Assembly (NCBI GenBank): GCA_025964405.1
Contig: JAOPYW010000317.1
Location: 1 to 6,296 of the forward strand
DNA: 6,296 nucleotides
Source of the DNA: Thermoleophilia bacterium
GTDB taxonomy: Bacteria > Actinomycetota > Thermoleophilia > Gaiellales > SKUG01
Direction of reading: 5' to 3'
The notes beneath the pieces are model-generated. The model did not search any database and was not told the DNA's origin. It saw only the letters and a program-made list of their open reading frames with translations. Shown in pieces: positions 1-4,473 of this stretch (the first letter of the stretch is position 1; each line of letters starts with the position of its first letter). Made by a program: the position numbers and the translations under genes.

Positions 1-1002
1 CCGCGCCGCGGCGAGCCGCACGCCGAGCGCATCGCGCTCGACGATTTCCCCGGCGAGGTGCCGGCCGACGCGACGCTCTACGTGTCGCTCGAGCCATGCA
101 ACCACACCGGGAGCCAGCCGCCCTGCACCGACCTCATCCTCGCGCGGAACATCCGTCGCGTGGTCTACGCAAGCGGCGACCCCAACCCGATCACCTCGGG
201 CATGGGCCCGCGTCGCCTCGTCGACGCCGGGGTCGCCGTGCTGCGCGGGCCGAGCGACCTCGAGCGCGCTGCGCTGCAGCAGAACGCCGGGTTCCACTCG
301 CTGCACCTGCGCGGCCGGCCGTACGTGCTCGCCAAGTGGGCGATGACGCGCAACGGGCGGGTCACGACCGGCGACCCCGACCGGCGTTGGATCAGTGGGG
401 AGGAGAGCCGCTCCTTCGTGCACTACCTCCGCGCCGGATCGGGCGCGGTGGCGGTCGGCATCGGCACGGTGCTCGCCGACGACCCGATGCTCGACGTGCG
501 GGGGCCGATCGCGAACCGCACCCCGGTTCCGCCGACGCGGGTGGTCTACGACCGCAGCCTGCAGCTCCCCCTGACCTCGCGCCTCGTCGCGACCGCCGCC
601 GACGCGCCGGTGCTCGTCATCGCCGCGCACGACGCCGCGCCCGAACGTGAGCTCGCGCTTCGCGCGGCCGGGGTCGACGTGTGGCGCGCCGATGCGCCCG
701 AGCCCGGTGCACCGTGCCTGCTCGCCGCGAGCCTGATGGAGCTCGCGCGTCGCGGCGTGCAGGACGTGCTGCTCGAGGCCGGACCGCGACTCATCGCAGC
801 CTTCGCCGCGGCCGACCTCGTCGATTCGTTGCTCGCGTTCGTCGCGCCGTTCGACGCGCCGAGCGACCAGCCGGGATTCGACCTCGACAACCCGCTCGTC
901 GAGGCGGTGTTCGCGACCGAGCCGATCGCGAGTGGCGACGATGCGCAGTACGCGGCGCTCGTGCACTCGGCCTGGGAGTTTCCCGGCGCGCGCCCCGACT
1001 GA
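1..1002 (+). CDS. ribD: Bifunctional riboflavin biosynthesis protein RibD (5' end missing)
   Basis: RibD deaminates the pyrimidine product of GTP cyclohydrolase II and then reduces its ribosyl side chain with NADPH, in the cytoplasm. The reading frame is open from base 1, so the gene starts upstream of the window; 333 residues are visible. The deaminase zinc site is present: HAE at visible residues 7-9 and the PCNHTGSQPPC motif with Cys33 and Cys42. The RibD_C reductase domain follows from about residue 103, with KWAMTRNGR, WISGEE, GIGTVLADDP and, near the C-terminus, LLEAGP. The GTG at base 58 is not the start, because the catalytic HAE lies upstream of it in frame. The C-terminal 60 residues are less typical of the family. 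It is separated from the other rib genes by about 1.2 kb, which is unusual. The family call is firm. Confidence 0.95.
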   Translation, partial: PRRGEPHAERIALDDFPGEVPADATLYVSLEPCNHTGSQPPCTDLILARNIRRVVYASGDPNPITSGMGPRRLVDAGVAVLRGPSDLERAALQQNAGFHSLHLRGRPYVLAKWAMTRNGRVTTGDPDRRWISGEESRSFVHYLRAGSGAVAVGIGTVLADDPMLDVRGPIANRTPVPPTRVVYDRSLQLPLTSRLVATAADAPVLVIAAHDAAPERELALRAAGVDVWRADAPEPGAPCLLAASLMELARRGVQDVLLEAGPRLIAAFAAADLVDSLLAFVAPFDAPSDQPGFDLDNPLVEAVFATEPIASGDDAQYAALVHSAWEFPGARPD

Positions 1003-1010
1003 CGGGGCGC
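990..1010 (+). terminator. Hairpin across the ribD stop codon
   Basis: Bases 990-997 (gcgccccg) are perfectly complementary to 1003-1010, with a five-base loop that contains the TGA stop. There is no T-run, so on its own this is a weak terminator; it probably acts together with the larger hairpin 21 bases downstream, or protects the ribD mRNA 3' end. Seen in sequence; function inferred. Confidence 0.4.
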
Positions 1011-1030
1011 CGCACGACGACCTGCACACG

Positions 1031-1075
1031 AAGAAGGCGCGACCCCGGCTGGACAGGCCGGGGTCGCTGGTTCTT
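1031..1075 (+). terminator. Strong terminator hairpin downstream of ribD
   Basis: An 11-bp perfect GC-rich stem (1039-1049 with 1057-1067) closes a seven-base loop. It is flanked by AAGAA (1031-1035) and its exact complement TTCTT (1071-1075), so the hairpin is symmetrical and could work in both directions. The T-rich side is short, as is common in actinobacterial terminators. It lies 28 bases after the ribD stop and would end ribD transcription before the rest of the pathway genes. Confidence 0.7.
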
Positions 1076-1094
1076 GCGGGACGAACCCGGGCGG

Positions 1095-1147
1095 CCTGGA
1101 CGAGCTACCCGGTATGCGCGATCAGCCTGGACGGGCCGACCGGTGTG
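1095..1147. repeat. Imperfect direct repeat, 31-base period
   Basis: Bases 1095-1116 and 1126-1147 match at 17 of 22 positions, both starting with CCTGGACG and ending with CCGGT and a TG-containing tail. It sits just after the ribD terminator. It could be a degenerate duplication or a pair of binding sites; no function can be assigned. Confidence 0.35.
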
Positions 1148-1513
1148 GACGAGACGCAATCAGGCGGACGACCTGAAAGCGCGGTATGGATGTCTAGCGG
1201 GACGTTGCGCGTTGTGTGAAGGCTTTCCGCTCGCGGCCCGGAGGCCGCTTGCGGTATGCGGGTCTCGCGTTCGTGGCGTTGACCGTCGTGGTGAACTGGG
1301 GCGGCGTCTCCCCGGCTCGACGATCCGAACTCGATTCCCTCGTGCGTGGCTCCTCGATACTCTCCGGTGGCGGCTGCTCACTCCGGTCGGCGAAAACCGG
1401 AAACTCGTGTGGCGCCTGCGGAAGGCTTTCCTTGCTTCCGGCTACCCGGTGGAAAGCATCTCGTTGCCTTGCTCCATCAAGGTACGACGCGCCGTCAAGC
1501 GCCGGACTGGATG

Positions 1514-1528
1514 AACTACCTAGGTTTG
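1514..1528 (+). repeat. 15-bp direct repeat, copy 1
   Basis: The 15-mer aactacctaggtttg occurs here and again, identically, at 2003-2017. It contains the rare tetramer CTAG inside the palindrome ACCTAGGT. The two copies enclose 474 bases, so recombination between them would remove 489 bases. Confidence 0.75.
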
Positions 1529-1546
1529 CGACCACCACCTAGGTAG
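1516..1546. repeat. 10-bp perfect inverted repeat built on CCTAGG
   Basis: CTACCTAGGT (1516-1525) is followed after 11 bases by its exact reverse complement ACCTAGGTAG (1537-1546). Each arm itself contains the palindrome ACCTAGGT, so the site can act as a double-stranded binding site for a dimeric protein or form a hairpin as RNA or single-stranded DNA. The left arm overlaps copy 1 of the 15-bp direct repeat. Related single arms lie at 1875-1884 (one mismatch) and 2005-2014. Confidence 0.7.
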
Positions 1547-1551
1547 GTGCT

Positions 1552-1584
1552 TCGGGGGAGCGTTCGGACGGCTGTCGGGGGAGC
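1552..1584. repeat. Short direct repeat TCGGGGGAGC, 23-base period
   Basis: The 10-mer occurs at 1552-1561 and 1575-1584, just after the CCTAGG inverted repeat. A related GGGGGAG lies at 1732-1738. The purine-rich motif resembles a Shine-Dalgarno core but has no matching good start codon here. Confidence 0.35.
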
Positions 1585-1632
1585 TGGAACCGGCTTCGTA
1601 GCGTGGTTCGTGTCGGAGGTCGTGTGCCCACT

Positions 1633-1670
1633 TGCACGCCCACTCGCGCGCCTTCGGCGCGCAGTGTGCA
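1633..1670. repeat. Stable hairpin with TTC loop
   Basis: A 7-bp all-GC stem (1646-1652 with 1656-1662) around a TTC loop is extended by CACT/AGTG (1641-1644 with 1663-1666, one bulged C) and TGCA/TGCA (1633-1636 with 1667-1670). It ends one base before the next, even longer inverted repeat, making a tandem pair. Confidence 0.6.
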
Positions 1671-1671
1671 T

Positions 1672-1716
1672 CGAGTGTTACGTGGGAGTCGGAATTCGGC
1701 GCTCATGTAACACTCG
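1672..1716. repeat. Long inverted repeat: 10 perfect bp, about 15 bp with G-U pairs
   Basis: CGAGTGTTAC (1672-1681) is the exact reverse complement of 1707-1716. As RNA the stem continues inward through 1682-1686 paired with 1702-1706 using two G-U pairs, leaving a loop of about 15 bases. There is no T-run, so it is not a classical terminator. It is followed within 20 bases by a purine-rich, Shine-Dalgarno-like stretch. Confidence 0.65.
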
Positions 1717-1750
1717 CGCTCGAAAGGTGCAGGGGGAGTAGGGGAAGCTC

Positions 1751-2065
1751 ATGCCGTGCCGGCCCGGCCTTGCAACCCCGCCCCGCCTCGCAGAAGCGCC
1801 CCACACCGGGACGGGTGCGGGGCGCGATAGTTCTGCGGACGTTGGTGGCGGGCCGGGACGAATCGGCGTGTGCCACCTATGTAGGACGTACTCGGCACTT
1901 CGATCGGGACGGATCGTGTGGACGGTGCCGGTCAGTGGAGTGCGGGACAAGCGCTCCCTGTGCCTCCACTATGCGATGGGGGCTGGATCCACGGATGGGT
2001 GCAACTACCTAGGTTTGTGCGCGCCCTGCGTCTTCTTGCACAAAAAGCTTCCTGAGCAGGGATAA
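1751..2065 (+). CDS. Candidate Cys-rich small protein (doubtful)
   Basis: A 104-codon ATG frame is preceded by a very good ribosome binding stretch (AGGGGGAG at 1731-1738 and AGGGGA at 1740-1745, five bases from the ATG). The product would be basic, with CxxC at residues about 41-44, further Cys near residue 70 and residue 83, and a second CxxC near residues 88-91; spacing is zinc-ribbon-like but matches no family I recognise. Against it, only about 70% of third codon positions are G/C, well below the neighbouring genes, and several hairpins and the second copies of the CCTAGG repeats lie inside it. It could be a transferred or decaying gene, or a chance frame. I favour chance or remnant. Confidence 0.2.
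   Translation: MPCRPGLATPPRLAEAPHTGTGAGRDSSADVGGGPGRIGVCHLCRTYSALRSGRIVWTVPVSGVRDKRSLCLHYAMGAGSTDGCNYLGLCAPCVFLHKKLPEQG
1796..1825. repeat. GC-rich hairpin
   Basis: GCGCCCC (1796-1802) pairs with GGGGCGC (1819-1825). After one mismatch, CACC (1804-1807) pairs with GGTG (1814-1817) around a six-base loop. No T-run follows. It could be a T-less terminator or part of a larger fold. Confidence 0.5.
1934..1970. repeat. Hairpin with 7-bp perfect outer stem
   Basis: AGTGGAG (1934-1940) pairs with CTCCACT (1964-1970). Inside, with small bulges, GC (1942-1943) pairs with GC (1962-1963) and GGGA (1944-1947) with TCCC (1955-1958), giving about 13 pairs in all. It lies between two CCTAGG-type arms (1875-1884 and 2005-2014) that are themselves nearly complementary and could close a larger domain. 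Confidence 0.5.
2003..2017 (+). repeat. 15-bp direct repeat, copy 2
   Basis: Identical to 1514-1528. Here the repeat runs straight into a hairpin: TTTGTGC (2014-2020) pairs with GCACAAA (2038-2044). Confidence 0.75.
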
Positions 2066-2071
2066 CGTCTC

Positions 2072-2139
2072 GTGGTGGCGGGTTTCGGGGATGGTTCGGG
2101 GTCGCTGCTCCCCAGCGATCCGTGGGAAGAAACCACCAT
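2072..2139 (+). promoter_or_regulatory. Structured leader, domain 1 (stem with nested hairpin)
   Basis: TGGTGG (2073-2078) pairs with CCACCA (2133-2138). After a four-base bulge, TTTC (2083-2086) pairs with GAAA (2129-2132). Inside is a nine-pair hairpin (2099-2107 with 2113-2121, one G-U) around loop CTCCC, flanked by unpaired purine-rich strands on both sides, which is the layout of a ligand or protein site. It does not carry FMN riboswitch consensus blocks. Structure seen by eye; regulatory role inferred from its position 5' of the next coding gene. Confidence 0.4.
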
Positions 2140-2143
2140 CTGA

Positions 2144-2215
2144 TGCGGTTTCGTAGCCCTGCGTCGGTGGGAGAACAGCATGGCTACGACCGAACGCCCG
2201 GTCGGTCGAACCGCA
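2144..2215 (+). promoter_or_regulatory. Structured leader, domain 2: candidate three-way junction abutting the ribosome binding site
   Basis: Stem A is TGCGGTT plus CG (2144-2150, 2152-2153; one bulged T) paired with 2207-2215. Stem B is TAGCC (2154-2158) paired with GGCTA (2182-2186). Stem C is CGACCG (2187-2192) paired with CGGTCG (2199-2204) around a six-base loop. Only two bases (2205-2206) are unpaired at the junction. The base of stem A ends one base before the AAGGAG at 2217-2222, so folding could control ribosome access. The loop side of stem B carries a second start codon, ATG 2180, with its own GGGAG. Confidence 0.45.
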
Positions 2216-2263
2216 CAAGGAGCCCCACCATGGAAGACCTCACGCTTGCCCTCATCACGCTGA
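2180..2263 (+). CDS. Possible 27-residue leader peptide overlapping the next gene
   Basis: ATG 2180 is preceded at six bases by GGGAG (2169-2173), a good ribosome binding site. The frame runs 27 codons (starting MATTERPVGR) and stops with TGA at 2261-2263, 34 bases inside the membrane-protein gene but in a different frame. The peptide has no recognisable similarity and no run of one regulatory amino acid. The overlap could couple or interfere with translation from ATG 2230. It may be chance, but the initiation signals are better than those of ribE itself. Confidence 0.3.
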   Translation: MATTERPVGRTAQGAPPWKTSRLPSSR

Positions 2264-2421
2264 CGTCGTTCGTGCTGCTCTTCGTGGTCGCCATCTTCGC
2301 CGACCGTGCCGGTATCGACGCCGAGGAGCAGGTCGTGGCGTCGACGGGCGAGCCGATCCGCATCCCGGTCGAGGATTCCGCCGTGCTCAACACCACCCGG
2401 GTCGACGCCGACGTCGCCTGA
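2230..2421 (+). CDS. Small single-pass membrane protein, unknown function
   Basis: The gene encodes 63 residues. The start is fixed by AAGGAG at 2217-2222, seven bases from ATG 2230; the frame is open further upstream, but those codons have poor start signals and lie in the leader structures. Residues about 4-24 (LTLALITLTSFVLLFVVAIFA) form one hydrophobic helix. An acidic, hydrophilic tail follows, with no Cys or obvious enzymatic motif. Third codon positions are strongly G/C, which supports a real gene. It lies 63 bases upstream of ribE in the same direction, so it is probably cotranscribed, and it sits behind the structured leader. I do not recognise the family; a KdpF-like regulator or a partner of a transporter are only guesses from size and topology. 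Confidence 0.75.
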   Translation: MEDLTLALITLTSFVLLFVVAIFADRAGIDAEEQVVASTGEPIRIPVEDSAVLNTTRVDADVA

Positions 2422-2484
2422 CGCCGTCGGTGCGTCACCCGGCGCGTCGCTCGGTGCGTTCGCGTCGTCTGCCATGATGCCGCC

Positions 2485-3114
2485 ATGTTCACCGGCATCA
2501 TCAATTCACTCGGCGCCGTCGTCGCCGTCAGCTCCACCAACCTCACGATCGATGCGCCCGGCGTCGTCGAGGAACTCGGAGCCTCGATCGCGATCGACGG
2601 CTGCTGCCTGACCGTCACCTCGCACGCTGCCGCGCCCGCCGACCTGCCGCTCGCACCCGGGGGAACGCCGGTCGCGACCACCCGCTACACCTTCGACATC
2701 CTGCCCGAGACCGTCTCGCACACGCGCATCAGGGAGCTCGCGCCCGGCGCTCCCGTGAACCTGGAACCGGCGCTGCGGGCCGGCCAGCCCCTCGGCGGGC
2801 ACATGGTGCAGGGCCACGTCGACGGGGTCGGGCACCTGCGCTCGCGGCGTGCGGCCAGCGACGGCATCGCGGTCGACATCTGGATCGACCTGCCCGCAGA
2901 CATCCTCGCGCTGTGCATCGATCGCGGTTCGATCACGATCAACGGCATCTCGCTCACGGTGATGGAGCTGGATGCGGGCGGCATCAGGGTGCAGCTGATT
3001 CCCGAGACGCAGCAGCGCACGAACCTCGGAACCCTCGCCGCCGGGGCCCAGGTGAACCTCGAAGCCGACGTGATAGCGCGCTACGTCGCGCGCCTGCTGG
3101 CCGCGAAGGGATAG
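2485..3114 (+). CDS. ribE: Riboflavin synthase, alpha subunit
   Basis: Riboflavin synthase dismutates two molecules of 6,7-dimethyl-8-ribityllumazine into riboflavin and the ribitylaminouracil, in the cytoplasm as a homotrimer. The 209-residue product has the usual length and two tandem lumazine-binding repeats. Repeat 1 starts with the invariant MFTGI and carries GCCLTVT at 39-45. Repeat 2 begins near residue 98, with GGHMVQGHVDG at 104-114, GISLTV at 154-159 and LIPET at 171-175. The start is fixed by MFTG. No good Shine-Dalgarno sequence precedes the ATG, so it may depend on translation from the membrane-protein gene 63 bases upstream; that spacer carries TCGGTGCGT twice (2427-2435, 2451-2459). 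ribBA follows after 94 bases. Confidence 0.96.
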   Translation: MFTGIINSLGAVVAVSSTNLTIDAPGVVEELGASIAIDGCCLTVTSHAAAPADLPLAPGGTPVATTRYTFDILPETVSHTRIRELAPGAPVNLEPALRAGQPLGGHMVQGHVDGVGHLRSRRAASDGIAVDIWIDLPADILALCIDRGSITINGISLTVMELDAGGIRVQLIPETQQRTNLGTLAAGAQVNLEADVIARYVARLLAAKG

Positions 3115-3117
3115 AAT
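3112..3117 (+). promoter_or_regulatory. Possible -10 element at the ribE stop
   Basis: TAGAAT matches the actinobacterial -10 form TAnnnT and overlaps the ribE stop codon. The corresponding -35 position is all G/C and does not match. An internal promoter for ribBA-ribH is possible but weakly supported. Confidence 0.2.
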
Positions 3118-3144
3118 CACGCGGAATGTCCCACCGGGCTCGAT

Positions 3145-3181
3145 GGCGTACGCGCGACCTCCCTTGTCGCAGCTGCACGCC
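3145..3181 (+). promoter_or_regulatory. Nested hairpin in the ribE-ribBA spacer
   Basis: GGCGT (3145-3149) pairs with ACGCC (3177-3181), enclosing a second stem GCGAC/GTCGC (3154-3158 with 3166-3170). The inner loop, ctccctt, is anti-Shine-Dalgarno-like, and its CCTT (3162-3165) could pair with AAGG (3193-3196) ahead of ribBA. This could tune ribBA translation. Pairing seen by eye; role inferred. Confidence 0.3.
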
Positions 3182-3208
3182 GCCCACGAAGCAAGGCTAG
3201 GCAAGCGC

Positions 3209-4471
3209 ATGTCGCAGGAAACCCCGTTCGCGTCCATCGAGGCCGCCATCGAAGACTTTCGAGCAGGCCGCATGGTCGTCATCGTCGACGACGAGGACCG
3301 CGAGAACGAGGGCGACGTCTGCGTCGCCGCCGAGCACATCACCGAGGAGCAGATCACGTTCATGGCGATCGAGGCCCGCGGCCTGATCTGCCTGACGATG
3401 GCTCCGGAGCGCATCGACCAGCTCGCCCTGCCGCTGCAGGCGCCGAACAACAAGGCCGGTTTCGAGACCGCCTTCACCGTGTCGATCGAGGCCGCCGAGG
3501 GTGTCACCACCGGCATCAGCGCCTACGACCGCGCCCACACGATTCGCGTCGCCGCCAAGCCCGACGCCAAGCCGAGTGACCTCGATCGCCCGGGCCACGT
3601 CTTCCCGCTGCGCGCGAAGCCGAATGGCGTGCTCGAGCGCATGGGCCAGACCGAGGGATCGGTCGACCTGTCGAAGCTCGCCGGCCTGCAGCCTGCGGCC
3701 GTGATCTGCGAGGTCATGAACGACGACGGCTCGATGGCCCGCGTCTCCGACCTCATCGGCTTCTGCGAGAAGCACCAGCTCAACATGATCTCGATCAAGG
3801 ACATGATCGAGTACCGCCGCCGCACCGAGACCCAGGTCGAGCGGGTCGCCGAGACCGTCGTGCCGACCTCGCACGGCGACTTCAACACGTTCGGCTACCG
3901 CGACCTCGTCGACGGCACGCAGTACGTCGCCCTCACCAAGGGTGACGTGCAGCGCGACGACGTGATCGTGCGCGTGCACAGCTCCTGCGTCACCGGCGAC
4001 GTGTTCGGCAGCCAGCGCTGCGACTGCGGCGAGCAGCTCGAGCAGTCGCTCGCACTCATCCAGCGTGAGGGTGGCGTGCTCGTCTACCTCGAGCAGGAAG
4101 GTCGCGGCATCGGCATCGTCGAGAAGCTCCGCGCCTACGAGCTGCAGGACCAGGGCTACGACACGCTCGACGCCAACACCAAGCTCGGCCATGCGGTCGA
4201 CACGCGCGACTACTACGCCGCGTCGCAGATCCTGCGCGACCTGGGCGTGAAGAGCATCAAGCTCCTCACGAACAACCCCGACAAGGTCACGAGCCTCACC
4301 AAGTACGGCACGGTCGTCACCGAGCGCGTCGCGCTCGAGACGACGCCCAACGGCACGAACGTCGACTACCTGCGCACGAAGCGCGATCGCCTCGGCCACC
4401 TGCTCAACGCCGACCTCGGCGCTGCGGCGAAGGCCGACGCGCGCGCGACCGCCGGCGCCGGCGCGCACTGA
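3209..4471 (+). CDS. ribBA: Bifunctional DHBP synthase / GTP cyclohydrolase II RibBA
   Basis: The N-terminal domain (about 6-205) makes 3,4-dihydroxy-2-butanone 4-phosphate from ribulose 5-phosphate; the C-terminal domain (about 210-400) opens GTP to the diaminopyrimidine. Together they supply both pathway branches. The 420-residue product has DDEDRENEGD at 27-36, RPGHVFPLR at 127-135 and ICE at 166-168. The cyclohydrolase zinc cysteines are Cys260, Cys271 and Cys273; EGRG is at 297-300, the catalytic-type Tyr is Tyr310, and DTR is at 331-333. Oddities: Gln147 replaces the His of GHTEA, the family metal ligand; HSEC reads HSSC (Ser259); RQEGRG reads EQEGRG (Glu295). I chose ATG 3209 because the conserved domain starts there; an in-frame ATG at 3143 would add 22 atypical residues. 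It ends two bases before ribH. Confidence 0.94.
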   Translation: MSQETPFASIEAAIEDFRAGRMVVIVDDEDRENEGDVCVAAEHITEEQITFMAIEARGLICLTMAPERIDQLALPLQAPNNKAGFETAFTVSIEAAEGVTTGISAYDRAHTIRVAAKPDAKPSDLDRPGHVFPLRAKPNGVLERMGQTEGSVDLSKLAGLQPAAVICEVMNDDGSMARVSDLIGFCEKHQLNMISIKDMIEYRRRTETQVERVAETVVPTSHGDFNTFGYRDLVDGTQYVALTKGDVQRDDVIVRVHSSCVTGDVFGSQRCDCGEQLEQSLALIQREGGVLVYLEQEGRGIGIVEKLRAYELQDQGYDTLDANTKLGHAVDTRDYYAASQILRDLGVKSIKLLTNNPDKVTSLTKYGTVVTERVALETTPNGTNVDYLRTKRDRLGHLLNADLGAAAKADARATAGAGAH

Positions 4472-4473
4472 TC

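Larger units (their letters stand above)
1003..2229. other. 1.2-kb gap between ribD and the ribE-side genes, without a recognisable gene
   Basis: No reading frame here looks like a known protein, and the open frames lack the strong G/C third-position bias of the flanking genes. The stretch holds the ribD terminator, many hairpins, four copies of a CTAG-type 10-mer, a 15-bp direct repeat and, at its 3' end, a structured leader; the main ones are listed separately. Further hairpins not listed separately are 1227-1254 (CCGC and GCGGCC paired with GGCCGC and GCGG around a CGGA loop), 1382-1401 (TCCGGT/ACCGGA), 1419-1440 (CGGAAG/CTTCCG) and 1467-1482 (CCTTG/CAAGG). I see no transposase, tRNA, rRNA or CRISPR. 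It may be a decayed gene, an inserted non-autonomous element, a structured RNA, or a mix. Confidence 0.7.

Noticed and set aside
681..1514. 277-codon plus-strand frame running out of ribD
   Set aside because: Its first part is ribD in another frame, and the product is Arg-rich low-complexity sequence without any motif.
1194..1538. 114-codon minus-strand frame in the gap
   Set aside because: No recognisable motif, weak third-position bias and no good start signal.
1216..1542. 108-codon frame with a hydrophobic N-terminus
   Set aside because: The GTG start has no ribosome binding site, codon use is unlike the neighbours, and several hairpins cross it; only the hydrophobic stretch near residues 13-29 argues for it.
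1838..2050. HNH endonuclease resemblance of the Cys-rich frame
   Set aside because: The two CxxC pairs and a NYLGLCAPC end are suggestive, but the Asp-His catalytic core is missing (VWTVPVS where VDHIVPVS would be expected), so I did not name it.
2036..2066. Promoter TTGCAC followed by GATAAC
   Set aside because: The spacing of 19 bases and the mismatched -10 first base make it weak; the same bases also form the candidate pseudoknot.
2144..2215. Purine or TPP riboswitch as the identity of the three-way junction
   Set aside because: The conserved junction and loop sequences of those classes are absent; only the general shape is shared.
1003..2229. CRISPR array, tRNA or insertion sequence in the gap
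   Set aside because: Repeats are too few and irregular for CRISPR, no cloverleaf or T-loop sequence is seen, and no transposase frame or matching terminal inverted repeats were found.
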